Notes under the pieces: generated by a model
Told to the model about the DNA's origin: nothing
The model's database searches: none
The model's input: the letters and a program-made list of their open reading frames with translations, nothing else
DNA from: Clostridia bacterium
GTDB lineage: Bacteria > Bacillota > Clostridia > Oscillospirales > CAG-272
Length of the DNA: 64,000 nt
Assembly (NCBI GenBank): GCA_017625065.1
Contig: JAGALS010000044.1
Location: 1-64,000 of the forward strand
Direction: 5' to 3'
Shown: positions 8,258 to 15,688 of the stretch, piece after piece
Position numbering within the stretch: the stretch's first letter is position 1
Layout: each line of letters starts with the position of its first letter
Program-made: the position numbers and the translations under genes

Positions 8258-9283
8258 ATGAAAAAAAGAACCCCGAATTTTGAACATAATCTTTTGCGTG
8301 TTTTGAAAGGTGAAAAACCCGAAAGAGCCACTCTTTTTGAAATGGTAATAGATAGACGGCATTACGAATTACTTGCCGGATATAAGTGTCAGGGAAAGAC
8401 GGCTATGGATCATTTGCGTTGGCGTATCGACGCAATGGTAAATGCAGGTTACGATTACGTTACCTGCCACGCATGCGATATGAAATTCAGACCCGTTGGA
8501 CGTGTATCGAAGAGTACAAGGGGACTAAACGGAGATGCTTTGATCTGGGATTGGGAATCGTTTGAAAAATTTGAGTGGCCTGACATGAGCCGGATGGACT
8601 ATTCGCGGCTTGAAGATATTAAGCCCTATCTTCCCTCGGGAATGACAGTTATGGTAATGGGTCCTGATGGAGTATTGGAAAACGTTATCAACCTTGTTGG
8701 ATACGATAACCTTTGTATGATGCTGTATGATGATCCCGAGCTGGCAGAAACGATTTTCAATGAAGTCGGCAGCCGTCTGTTGACGTACTATCAAAATGCG
8801 GCTTCAGCAGACACCGTAGGATTCATCTGCTCCAATGACGATTGGGGATTTAACACACAAACCTTTTTGCCCCCGGATATGATGAGAAAATATGTATTTC
8901 CGTGGCACAAAAAAATAGTACAGACAGCGCACGATCACGGCAAGCCCTGCATGCTTCATTCTTGCGGTTATTACAATGAAATCATTGACGATGTCATAAA
9001 CGATATGAAGTTTGATGCGCGCCACTCATATGAGGATTCCATTATTCCCGTTGAAAAGGCGTACGAAGACTTGAATGGAAAAATCGCCGTGCTCGGCGGT
9101 CTTGATATCAATTTTCTTGCAAGCAAAACACCACAAGAGATCTATTCGCGAGCGCGCCATATGCTTGAAGCAAGTGCATCAAGAGGAGGATACGCGCTCG
9201 GAAGCGGTAACAGCATACCCGCTTACATTCCTTATGAGAATTATTTGTCAATGATCAAAGCCGCGCATGAATTCGATCAGTAA
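8258..9283 (+). CDS. Uroporphyrinogen decarboxylase (URO-D) superfamily protein, methyltransferase-like
   Basis: Member of the URO-D/MtaA fold of 341 residues. It is not a haem-pathway HemE by context: no haem genes are near, and the sequence looks like the large group of URO-D-like corrinoid methyltransferases and uncharacterised relatives. The HSCG at 234-237 fits the His-Cys zinc site of MtaA/MtbA-type enzymes, which transfer methyl groups from corrinoid proteins. No corrinoid protein or methylamine/methanol genes are adjacent, so the substrate is unknown. RBS AAAGGAGAG precedes the ATG. Control by the divergent AraC regulator is likely. Confidence 0.82.
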   Translation: MKKRTPNFEHNLLRVLKGEKPERATLFEMVIDRRHYELLAGYKCQGKTAMDHLRWRIDAMVNAGYDYVTCHACDMKFRPVGRVSKSTRGLNGDALIWDWESFEKFEWPDMSRMDYSRLEDIKPYLPSGMTVMVMGPDGVLENVINLVGYDNLCMMLYDDPELAETIFNEVGSRLLTYYQNAASADTVGFICSNDDWGFNTQTFLPPDMMRKYVFPWHKKIVQTAHDHGKPCMLHSCGYYNEIIDDVINDMKFDARHSYEDSIIPVEKAYEDLNGKIAVLGGLDINFLASKTPQEIYSRARHMLEASASRGGYALGSGNSIPAYIPYENYLSMIKAAHEFDQ

Positions 9284-9314
9284 GCTTCGAAATCTTTACT
9301 GCACGGGAAACTAA

Positions 9315-9350
9315 AAAGGCACTTGCGGCAAATTTGCCGCAAGTGCCTTT
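9315..9350. terminator. Terminator between URO-D and CNNM genes
   Basis: A perfect 36-nt palindrome (AAAGGCACTTGCGGCAAA and its complement) between convergent genes, flanked by A and T runs on both sides. Confidence 0.85.
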
Positions 9351-9404
9351 TATCGCGATATGACAATTCATTCGAAGCTTGATCTACGCAGGTCCCTTTG
9401 TTGA

Positions 9405-10736
9405 TCATTCTTGCTCCTCGCTTTTAGATTCTTGTTCGTCAATCGACGTGATTTTACTGATAATTGCACTTTTGACCTGTCGATCAAGCACGCTTTCAAC
9501 CTGAATAGATAACGCCTCTGTCTCCACTTGAAAGGCGGTTCCCTCGGCGGGGATAGAACCGAGCTTGGCAAGTGCCAGGCCGCCAATGGTATCACAGTCC
9601 TCGTGGGGGAACTCAATGTTCAATTCCTTTTCAAGATCGTCAAGAGAAACGGAACCGAGCACGCGCCACGTGCCATCCTCCAAGGGTTGAATTTCAAACT
9701 CAGATGCAGTCTGAGACTCTTCGTTCGTAAAATCACCAACCAAGCGCTCGATCAGATCATGCATGGTTACAATGCCAAGCACGCCGCCGTACTCATCCAA
9801 AACAACAGAAAGGGAAATATGTTCGTTTTTCATATTTCTGAAGAGAAGGTCGGCCTTTACGCCATCGGGAACGAAATAAGCGGGGCGCACGGCGTCGCGC
9901 ATGACGGTCTCGCGATCGGTAGAGGACAAGCGGAAGTAATCCTTGGCAGAGAGCACACCCACGACCTCATCAACGCTTTCACCGCAAATGGGATAGAAGG
10001 TAAAACGGTTTTCTCTGATGGTCTTATCCCATTCCTCGGGGGATTCTTCTTGCCAGAGCATCACAACGTCGGTTCGGTGGGTGGCGATCTCACCCGCGGT
10101 CAGATCGTCAAACTCAAATATGTTCTGGATCAGCTCTTTTTCCTCGTCGTCGATCGAGCCCTGCTTGGTGCCTGCATCCACCATCAGCTTGATGTCCTCC
10201 TCGCTGATGTCTTCGTCCGTGGCATTGGGATCAATGCGAAACAGACGGAGAATACCGTTTGTTGAAACAGTCAGCAGGGCAACAAGGGGTGCAAACACCT
10301 TGGAAATGCCGTAAATCAGACCCGAAATACCAAGCGCGAGGGATTCTGCCTTGCGCTGTGCGATACGCTTGGGAACAAGCTCGCCAAAGATCAAGGTAAA
10401 AAACGATAAAATGATCGTGATCAGTATCACAATAATCGCTTCTGGAATGCGGATCCCAAAGCCGTTCAGCCAGTGAACAAGGGGCTCCGCGAAGTTATCA
10501 GCCGCAAATGCCGAGCCCAAAAAGCCCGAAAGCGTGATGGCGACCTGGATGGTGGCGAGGAAACGCGCAGGCTGATCAGTCAGCTTGAGCAAGCGCTTTG
10601 CGCGGCGGTCACCCTTCGAGGCAAGCTGCTCCAATTTAACGGTATTGGTGCTGATTACAGCGATCTCGGCGCAAGCAAAAACGGCATTGAGCGCGATCAG
10701 CACGATCTGTAATAATAGCATCAAAAAAATGTTCAT
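9405..10736 (-). CDS. CNNM/CorC-type hemolysin-family ion transporter (DUF21-CBS-CorC_HlyC)
   Basis: Integral membrane protein of 443 residues of the family that includes bacterial CNNM and MpfA magnesium exporters. The order is canonical: DUF21 transmembrane domain (about 1-190, with LNAVFACAEIAVIS and FGELVPKRIA signatures), two CBS domains (about 205-330, nucleotide/Mg sensing), and a C-terminal CorC_HlyC domain (about 345-425). It acts in the cytoplasmic membrane, probably exporting Mg2+; some relatives were mis-named hemolysins. The start is immediately preceded by AAAGGAGC, which overlaps the stop codon of a 48-codon upstream ORF and can be hidden in a leader stem (see the leader feature). 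It is monocistronic. Confidence 0.92.
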   Translation of the reverse strand: MNIFLMLLLQIVLIALNAVFACAEIAVISTNTVKLEQLASKGDRRAKRLLKLTDQPARFLATIQVAITLSGFLGSAFAADNFAEPLVHWLNGFGIRIPEAIIVILITIILSFFTLIFGELVPKRIAQRKAESLALGISGLIYGISKVFAPLVALLTVSTNGILRLFRIDPNATDEDISEEDIKLMVDAGTKQGSIDDEEKELIQNIFEFDDLTAGEIATHRTDVVMLWQEESPEEWDKTIRENRFTFYPICGESVDEVVGVLSAKDYFRLSSTDRETVMRDAVRPAYFVPDGVKADLLFRNMKNEHISLSVVLDEYGGVLGIVTMHDLIERLVGDFTNEESQTASEFEIQPLEDGTWRVLGSVSLDDLEKELNIEFPHEDCDTIGGLALAKLGSIPAEGTAFQVETEALSIQVESVLDRQVKSAIISKITSIDEQESKSEEQE

Positions 10737-10743
10737 AAAAGCT

Positions 10744-10912
10744 CCTTTACAATTTATAAAATGATACGAAAAAAGGCATAACCAAAAAACTAGACGCTTT
10801 TTTGCCTTCGGTTATGTCCAACAATGCACAAATATTGTAAAGGGGGCTCATCGAGACTTGGGGTACAACTGTCCGTATCCATTCTAAAAACATTTTCTCC
10901 TTTCACTAAGAT
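10744..10912 (-). promoter_or_regulatory. Structured 5' leader with nested terminator and SD-sequestering stem
   Basis: The transcript starting near 10912 contains CCTTTACAAT (10843-10834), a perfect 10-bp complement of ATTGTAAAGG (10753-10744), which includes the Shine-Dalgarno of the CNNM gene. Inside that stem lies an intrinsic terminator: GGaCATAACC (10819-10810) and AAAAAA (10803-10798) pair with TTTTTT (10789-10784) and GGTTATGCC (10783-10775), followed by six Ts (10774-10769). A complete upstream ORF spans all of it. I see no M-box, NiCo or yybP-ykoY signature. The elements are read directly; the regulatory logic is inferred. Confidence 0.7.
10747..10893 (-). CDS. Leader peptide ORF upstream of the CNNM transporter
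   Basis: A 48-residue ORF too short for routine calling. It starts MFLEWIRTVVPQ and ends FVSFYKL, with AAAGGAG four bases before the ATG. The predicted transcription start is only about 20 nt upstream, so this ORF is the first thing translated. Its stop codon TAA overlaps the AAAGGAG of the transporter gene, and the intrinsic terminator lies entirely within codons about 25-42. A ribosome moving through it would melt both the terminator and the SD-hiding stem. It resembles in principle the MgtL leader of Salmonella mgtA, with no sequence similarity claimed. It could also be a chance ORF, but RBS, length and stop placement argue against that. Confidence 0.6.
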   Translation of the reverse strand: MFLEWIRTVVPQVSMSPLYNICALLDITEGKKASSFLVMPFFVSFYKL

Positions 10913-10918
10913 GTATTT

Positions 10919-10947
10919 ATTTTATCAAAAAAATCAAGCTTTGTCAA
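10919..10947 (-). promoter_or_regulatory. Promoter of the CNNM leader and gene
   Basis: Consensus TTGACA (10947-10942), 17-nt spacer, TAAAAT (10924-10919). Predicted start near 10912, about 175 nt before the transporter start codon. Confidence 0.85.
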
Positions 10948-11177
10948 AGTCATTTTTGAAAGATTATGCTTTGAATTCGATCAAAAAGCATCAAAAAACG
11001 CACTTAGAGTGCTGATTTGAGGTTTTTTTGCGCTTTTTCAAGTTCGCTGCGTTGATATCTTCTTTTTTTATGCGAAGGGAATTTTTTATAATTTTTATAG
11101 TTTTTTGTAAGAAAACAAAAAAACTTTTATCGACTTTTACAAAAAGAAAAAAAGGAGCTTTTTTTTATTCAAATTAC
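10948..11177. other. AT-rich spacer without a recognisable gene
   Basis: Very T/A-rich sequence between the divergent CNNM and CofE-like promoters. Apart from a short GCACTTAGAGTGC inverted repeat near 11000 I see no gene, RNA or ribosome binding site that decides a start. Confidence 0.5.
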
Positions 11178-11206
11178 TTTACAAATCGACTTTTTTTTGG
11201 TATACT
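11178..11206 (+). promoter_or_regulatory. Promoter of the CofE-like gene
   Basis: TTTACA (11178-11183), 17-nt spacer, TATACT (11201-11206), about 68 nt before the start codon. Confidence 0.75.
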
Positions 11207-11274
11207 AATTGTTGTGGTAAAATTATCTTACCCTTGTTTGTGTTACAAACAGCTAAAAAAAGGAGTGGTTGTAT

Positions 11275-12459
11275 ATGAGCCGTATGATCGGTACCGTATC
11301 CCGTGGCGTTCGCGCCCCCATTATTCGCGGTGGAGACGATTTGGTCGATATCGTTACCAATTGTGTTCTGGAAGCTGCCAAGGATGGCGGCTATGAGATC
11401 AAAAACCGCGATATCGTCGCAATGACCGAGTCGATCGTTGCCCGTGCGCAAGAAAATTATGTCTCGATCGATGATATTGCCGCTGACGTTCGCGCAAAGT
11501 TTGGCGGTGAGACCGTTGGCGTTATTTTCCCGATCCTGAGCCGCAATCGCTTTTCCGTTTGCCTTACCGGTATCGCAAGAGGAGCCAAGAAGATCGTTTT
11601 GATGCTTTCTTATCCTTCCGATGAGGTGGGTAACCATTTGGTCAGCATGGATGCCATTGACGAGCAGGGAATCAATCCTTACAGCGATGTGCTTGACATT
11701 AAGCGCTACCGCGAATGCTTCGGCTATGAGAAGCACACCTTCACGGGTGTTGATTACGTTGAATATTATGAAAATCTTGTTCGAGAAAACGGTGCTGACT
11801 GCGAGATCATCTTTGCAAACGATGCCCGTGCGATCTTGAAATACACCGACAATGTGCTGTGCTGCGACATTCACACGCGCGAGCGCACCAAGCGCTTGCT
11901 GAAGGCAGCCGGCGCAAAGCGTGTTTACGGCATGGATGATATCATGTCCGCGCCCATCAATGGTAGCGGCTACAACGAAAAGTACGGACTTTTGGGCTCT
12001 AATAAGGCAACCGAAAATACTGTTAAGCTCTTTCCGCGCGATTGCCAGGGGCTTGTCGAGGCGATCCAGAACCGCTTGCTTGAAAAGACCGGCAAGCTTG
12101 TCGAGGTCATGGTTTACGGCGACGGTGCGTTCAAGGACCCCATCGGTAAGATCTGGGAGCTTGCCGATCCGGTCGTTTCTCCCGCCTATACCGCAGGGCT
12201 GGAGGGAACTCCCAACGAGCTGAAGCTGAAATATCTTGCGGATAACGATTTTGCCTCGCTTTCCGGCGAGGAGCTCCGCGCCGCGATCGAGGATAAGATC
12301 GCCCATAAGACCAACAAGCAGGTCGGACAGATGGGCACGACGCCTCGCCGTCTGACCGATTTGATCGGCTCGCTTTGCGATCTGACCTCCGGCTCCGGAG
12401 ACAAGGGAACACCTATCATCTATATTCAAGGTTATTTTGATAATTATACTACGGAATAA
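11275..12459 (+). CDS. Coenzyme F420-0:L-glutamate ligase-like protein (CofE family)
   Basis: 394-residue protein with the CofE-type start (VSRGVRAPIIRGGDDLVDIV, then RDIVAMTESIVARAQ). CofE adds glutamates to coenzyme F420 in archaea and actinobacteria. Long CofE homologues are also found in Clostridia that are not known to make F420, so the true substrate here is uncertain; it may be a gamma-glutamyl ligase acting on another acceptor. The ATG at 11275 follows AGGAG with a 9-nt spacer; an in-frame TTG six bases upstream is less likely. No other F420 genes are present in the window. It is monocistronic, with a terminator at 12468. Confidence 0.8.
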   Translation: MSRMIGTVSRGVRAPIIRGGDDLVDIVTNCVLEAAKDGGYEIKNRDIVAMTESIVARAQENYVSIDDIAADVRAKFGGETVGVIFPILSRNRFSVCLTGIARGAKKIVLMLSYPSDEVGNHLVSMDAIDEQGINPYSDVLDIKRYRECFGYEKHTFTGVDYVEYYENLVRENGADCEIIFANDARAILKYTDNVLCCDIHTRERTKRLLKAAGAKRVYGMDDIMSAPINGSGYNEKYGLLGSNKATENTVKLFPRDCQGLVEAIQNRLLEKTGKLVEVMVYGDGAFKDPIGKIWELADPVVSPAYTAGLEGTPNELKLKYLADNDFASLSGEELRAAIEDKIAHKTNKQVGQMGTTPRRLTDLIGSLCDLTSGSGDKGTPIIYIQGYFDNYTTE

Positions 12460-12467
12460 TTGAACTT

Positions 12468-12497
12468 CCCCGCGATTTTGATAGGTCGCGGGGCTTT
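12468..12497 (+). terminator. Terminator of the CofE-like gene
   Basis: CCCCGCGA (12468-12475) and TCGCGGGG (12486-12493) form an 8-bp stem followed by CTTTTAT, nine bases after the stop codon. Confidence 0.75.
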
Positions 12498-12509
12498 TAT
12501 AGAATACAT

Positions 12510-13163
12510 ATGGATATTGTATTTTTGATTCTTCAGTGCATCGGCGTGGTTTCTTTTGCCGTCACCGGCACGATCATTGCCATTCAAAAAAGGCTGGACG
12601 TAATCGGTGCGTTGGTGTTCGCGTTACTGACCTCGTTTGGCGGCGGTATGATCCGCGACATTATCACGGGGAACGTGCCGCGACTGTTTTTGCAGCGTGA
12701 CTATTACATTATGGAGGCTTTCTGTATTGCGACCTCGCTTTTTTGCTTTCATATTGCCTTTATTCCGCGTGTGGGAAAATTTCTTGCCAAGCATCAGCAT
12801 AACTTTATTTTAGAGTTCACCGATGCCATCGGTCTGGCGCTTTTCTGCGTGCTTGGTGTGGATTGCACGCGTGCCTTGGTAGGGGAGAATGCTGCACCTA
12901 TACTTTTGATCTTCGGTGGCTTTATTACGAGTGTGGGCGGCGGTATGCTGCGTGATATCTGCTCGGCGCAGATCCCCTCGATCTTTCGCAAAAACATCTA
13001 TCTGATCCCCGCGGTCATTGGCGCTACGCTTTACGTGATCACGGCGCAATTCATCCCGCAGATGCTCGCGCTTTCCATTTCCGCCGCGTTGATCATCGCC
13101 ATTCGACTTCTTGCGTATTTCTTCAAATGGAATATGCCCGTACATAAAGAAAAGGACGCATAA
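12510..13163 (+). CDS. TRIC cation channel family membrane protein (UPF0126, YicG/YadS-like)
   Basis: 217-residue membrane protein with about seven transmembrane helices arranged as two repeats. Each repeat has the glycine-rich family signature (SFGGGMIRDII near residue 44 and SVGGGMLRDIC near residue 138). Prokaryotic TRIC proteins are trimeric potassium-permeable channels; some YicG relatives have been linked to glycine transport. The start at 12510 has no strong Shine-Dalgarno, since the preceding GGGG belongs to the upstream terminator, so translation may be weak or depend on read-through transcripts. The stop codon lies in the loop of the downstream terminator. Confidence 0.88.
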   Translation: MDIVFLILQCIGVVSFAVTGTIIAIQKRLDVIGALVFALLTSFGGGMIRDIITGNVPRLFLQRDYYIMEAFCIATSLFCFHIAFIPRVGKFLAKHQHNFILEFTDAIGLALFCVLGVDCTRALVGENAAPILLIFGGFITSVGGGMLRDICSAQIPSIFRKNIYLIPAVIGATLYVITAQFIPQMLALSISAALIIAIRLLAYFFKWNMPVHKEKDA

Positions 13164-13174
13164 TGCGTCCTTTT
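13150..13174. terminator. Bidirectional terminator
   Basis: AAAAGGACGCA and TGCGTCCTTTT (13150-13160/13164-13174) around a TAA loop that is also the TRIC stop codon. Serves the convergent TRIC and SpoU genes. Confidence 0.8.
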
Positions 13175-13175
13175 C

Positions 13176-13946
13176 TTATTTGTTTTGATGCAAAACCTCA
13201 AAGCCAAGCACCGTGGCGGCAGAGGCCGTAGAAAGTGAGCCTTGAAACTCCCGTCCATAGTCAATGCGGACCACTTCGTCGGCAAGAGAGAGCGTTTCAG
13301 CAGAAATACCGCGCTTTTCGCCGCCGATCACAAGGAGCAGCGGCTTTTTCAGATCTGCCTCATATAAGCCGATGGAATCACGAATTCCCGCGCATACCAC
13401 GCGATAGTTTATACTTTTCAGCATTTGGATGGCCTCAGCGATACTACCAGCCCAAAGAGGCATGGATTCCGAAGCGCCTGCAGATGCCCGCGCCACAACG
13501 CCCGCGGCGCTCATCCAATTGCGCTCGCCAAGTAGCACTCCGTCACAGCCCGCCGCATAAAGAGAACGCAGTGCATACCCGAAATTGTAGGGGTCCTCAA
13601 TCCCCTCCAAAAGGCAAAGAAAGCCATTTTGAGGCAGTGTATCAAGAGTTGGGGCGGGGAAGGAGCGATCGCCGCAAACAGCCACAATACCGCCGTGCGT
13701 ATTTCCGATGCAAAGCTGTTCAAGCTCCGCACCGTTGATCAATTTTAAAGGAATATTTAATTCTTCACATTTTCGCGCGAGAAAAGAGAGCTGTCTCGCC
13801 TTTTTTTGTTGCTTTGCTTTATCGAACAGGATCTCAAGGATCGGTCGATCGTTGATTTTTTGTTCTTTTGCGGCAAGTAAAGCCGATATCGAGGTCATTC
13901 CTTCAAAAATATTGGATGGAATTTGTCTTTTTTCTTCCTTTATCAT
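13176..13946 (-). CDS. TrmH/SpoU family RNA 2'-O-methyltransferase
   Basis: SPOUT-class methyltransferase of 256 residues acting on rRNA or tRNA in the cytoplasm. The C-terminal domain (about 105-256) shows the three SpoU motifs: LLEGIEDPYNFGYALRS (motif 1), LVIGGEKRGIS (motif 2) and a final IDYGREFQGSLSTASAATVLGFE (motif 3), where the usual I-PM-G--SLNVS form is altered to have QGSLSTA. The N-terminal part (about 15-95) resembles an L30e-like substrate-binding domain. The open frame extends 82 codons upstream, but ATG 13946 lies behind AGGTG and begins the homologous region, so I chose it. The exact RNA target is unknown. Confidence 0.85.
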   Translation of the reverse strand: MIKEEKRQIPSNIFEGMTSISALLAAKEQKINDRPILEILFDKAKQQKKARQLSFLARKCEELNIPLKLINGAELEQLCIGNTHGGIVAVCGDRSFPAPTLDTLPQNGFLCLLEGIEDPYNFGYALRSLYAAGCDGVLLGERNWMSAAGVVARASAGASESMPLWAGSIAEAIQMLKSINYRVVCAGIRDSIGLYEADLKKPLLLVIGGEKRGISAETLSLADEVVRIDYGREFQGSLSTASAATVLGFEVLHQNK

Positions 13947-14018
13947 AATCAGATCACACCTTTTGTTCTTTGATCGGCAAAGCCGGCATAGTATAAAAGG
14001 GAAGACACCTTTTGTAAC

Positions 14019-14047
14019 AGTATAACAGATTTGATCTGATTTTTCAA
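14019..14047 (-). promoter_or_regulatory. Promoter of the SpoU gene
   Basis: TTGAAA (14047-14042), 17-nt spacer, TATACT (14024-14019), about 70 nt upstream of ATG 13946. This also supports the short start. Confidence 0.75.
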
Positions 14048-14063
14048 CAGGAAAGAGAGAAAC

Positions 14064-14342
14064 ATGATATATTTTAAATCTGAGTGTGATCGAAAGAAGC
14101 GGTGTGAGCTGTTCGGGAATTACATCGTGGAGCGCGGTGCGACCGTACGTGAAGCAGCCAAGCATTTTGGGATCAGTAAAAGCACAGTACATAAGGATGT
14201 GACCACCGAGCTGCGTACCGTCAATCTATCCTTATACGAGCGTGTTTATGGTATCCTTCAACTGAACAAGGATGAGCGCCATCTGCGCGGCGGCGAGGCA
14301 ACACGAAAAAAATATCTGAAGGCGGAAAAAGAAAAAGGCTGA
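14064..14342 (+). CDS. spoIIID: Sporulation transcription factor SpoIIID
   Basis: Small DNA-binding protein of 92 residues that switches gene expression in the mother cell during sporulation, between the sigma-E and sigma-K stages. The helix-turn-helix is at about 27-46 (TVREAAKHFGISKSTVHKDV), closely matching the family; the C-terminal basic segment (ATRKKYLKAEKEKG) contributes to minor-groove binding in known SpoIIID. RBS GGAAAGAGAG lies before the ATG. It is transcribed away from the SpoU gene. Its presence is strong evidence that the organism, or a recent ancestor, forms endospores. Confidence 0.95.
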   Translation: MIYFKSECDRKKRCELFGNYIVERGATVREAAKHFGISKSTVHKDVTTELRTVNLSLYERVYGILQLNKDERHLRGGEATRKKYLKAEKEKG

Positions 14343-15024
14343 TAAAAGCTATTTTGGCTTTGAAGGAAAGGCATCTCAAAAAAGAGAATACCCCCTTAAC
14401 CATATATGTAATTATACAAAATTAAAGTTTTGTATAAAAAAGGGAATAAAAAACGCGAATACAGGAATCCCAGAGCCTGTCGAGGGTTTCGGGTCGTTCG
14501 TTGAGTTGCCTGAAGGGTTCTGAGGAGCAAATCGGCTTTTCAAAGGTTCTGACAATTATTTTTGTGATGCGGTTTGCTTTTTATAACTTTTTAAATTTTT
14601 ATCACAGGACTTTTCATCGTTTCAACTTAAAATTTTCGCTCAGACACCTCACGGTCACTTTTTTTAAAATTTTATCTATGGACTCTAATCGTTTTAAAGA
14701 AAAATAATCGCTCACACAGCGCACAACAAAAATCATACATTTTAAATTTTTCGGGACGGACTGTCCATCGTTTCTAATTATAATTTTGGTTCGCAGAAAA
14801 TATCCCTATATCGATTTTTATGAAGTGTTGATCGGGTTGAAGAAAAATTTTTAAGTTTTAGCTTTGCAGCGAGAAAAAATCCTAGAACTAGCATTTATCT
14901 CCACACGTTTTTTTGATGTTGACAAGTCAACAAAACGGGGAACTGATTTTTGAGAAATTTTGCATAAAAAACTAATGAAAAAATTGGCTTAAAAGCACAA
15001 AAATAAAATATTTCAAAAAAACAT
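14343..15024. other. AT-rich gene-free region
   Basis: About 680 bases with no credible gene. It holds a perfect 10-bp inverted repeat (TTATACAAAA at 14412-14421, TTTTGTATAA at 14428-14437), a possible stem pairing CAGAGCC near 14470 with GGGTTCTG near 14515, and a degenerate tandem repeat at 14588-14800. A 68-codon ORF at 14501-14707 lacks a ribosome binding site. I see no tRNA, tmRNA, 6S or SRP RNA signature, but an unlisted structured RNA cannot be excluded. Confidence 0.5.
14588..14800. repeat. Three degenerate tandem copies of a roughly 75-bp unit
   Basis: Copies begin near 14588, 14661 and 14739. Each opens with TTTTTAAA(A/T)TTTT, continues with a GGAC trinucleotide-plus block and ATCGTTT about 25 bases in, then an A-rich stretch and TCGCTCA or TTCGCAG. 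The first two copies match over about 60 bases with a few gaps; the third is weaker. It is noncoding, with no terminal inverted repeats. Confidence 0.45.
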
Positions 15025-15054
15025 TTGATTTACCCCGCCCTGCCGTGTTATAAT
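15025..15054 (+). promoter_or_regulatory. Promoter of the flavodoxin-like gene
   Basis: TTGATT (15025-15030), 18-nt spacer, TATAAT (15049-15054), about 60 nt before ATG 15116. Confidence 0.75.
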
Positions 15055-15115
15055 GAATAAAATAAATGATCAAAAAAGTTTTAAAATTGATCAAAATGTA
15101 TTTGGGAGGTCTTTT

Positions 15116-15535
15116 ATGGCTATCAAGATGCGTGTTCTTCATACCGGCAAGGGTAAGGTCGCTGCACTGGCACCGATGATCCATCAGGAATTTCAGCTTG
15201 ACATCAATGCAACCGATGTCATTCCCCCTGCCTACTCCTGCAATAACGAGCGTTTGGTGATCCTTTTGATCGCGACCAAGGGTGATCTTGACAATCAGGT
15301 ACGGCTCTTCTGCCGTGAGCTGACCAAGGCTCGCGCACAAAACGTTGCGCTTGTGATCGACGGAACCGAAGCGGGTGCTAAGTATGTCAAGGAAGTTTTG
15401 GCAGAAGCAGGCGCTAACGTAAAGGACGAGGTCTTCTACGTCAAGAGCAGTTTTCTCCCCTTCCTCAACGCCATCAAGCCTGAGGAAAAAGCTGCAGCTC
15501 TTGCTTGGGCTCACCGCATTGTTGACAATCTATAA
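15116..15535 (+). CDS. Flavodoxin-fold-like small protein of unknown function
   Basis: 139-residue soluble protein. Its alternating strand/helix pattern, a start MAIKMRVLHTGKGKVAALAPMI and a central LVILLIATKG strand resemble a flavodoxin-like alpha/beta domain, but the usual T-x-T/S-G-N-T phosphate loop is replaced by TGKGKV, so FMN binding is doubtful. GGGAGG precedes the ATG with a short spacer; the open frame runs 21 codons further upstream without a ribosome binding site. The gene has its own promoter and a perfect terminator, i.e. it is a free-standing unit. Family assignment is tentative. Confidence 0.7.
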   Translation: MAIKMRVLHTGKGKVAALAPMIHQEFQLDINATDVIPPAYSCNNERLVILLIATKGDLDNQVRLFCRELTKARAQNVALVIDGTEAGAKYVKEVLAEAGANVKDEVFYVKSSFLPFLNAIKPEEKAAALAWAHRIVDNL

Positions 15536-15543
15536 AGCAGCAT

Positions 15544-15578
15544 AAAAAGACCGCCCGTCGATGACGGGCGGTCTTTTT
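15544..15578 (+). terminator. Terminator of the flavodoxin-like gene
   Basis: A 16-bp perfect stem (AAAAAGACCGCCCGTC arm) with a 3-nt loop and a T5 tail, eight bases after the stop codon. Confidence 0.9.
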
Positions 15579-15620
15579 AATGTTAATTTGAAAAATCATT
15601 GTAAAAATTCCCTTTTACTG

Positions 15621-15649
15621 TTGCTCTTTTATATAATTTATGTTATAAT
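15621..15649 (+). promoter_or_regulatory. Promoter of the apgM-lepB-rbgA-rnhB-yraN-M19-thrC run
   Basis: TTGCTC (15621-15626), 17-nt spacer, TATAAT (15644-15649), 39 nt before the first start codon. Confidence 0.65.
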
Positions 15650-15688
15650 ATATAATGATTTTTATTATTTAAAGAAGGAAACACTATT

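Noticed and set aside
10744..10912. M-box, NiCo or yybP-ykoY riboswitch before the CNNM gene
   Set aside because: I could not find their conserved cores; the elements present are better described as a leader ORF with nested stems.
11028..11396. 122-codon plus-strand ORF before the CofE-like gene
   Set aside because: AT-rich frame that crosses the promoter and start of the CofE-like gene; no ribosome binding site.
13987..13995. CATAGTATA as a sporulation sigma -10 for spoIIID
   Set aside because: No matching -35 at the proper distance; kept only as a note.
14501..14707. 68-codon ORF in the gene-free interval
   Set aside because: No ribosome binding site, runs through the degenerate tandem repeat, no conserved pattern.
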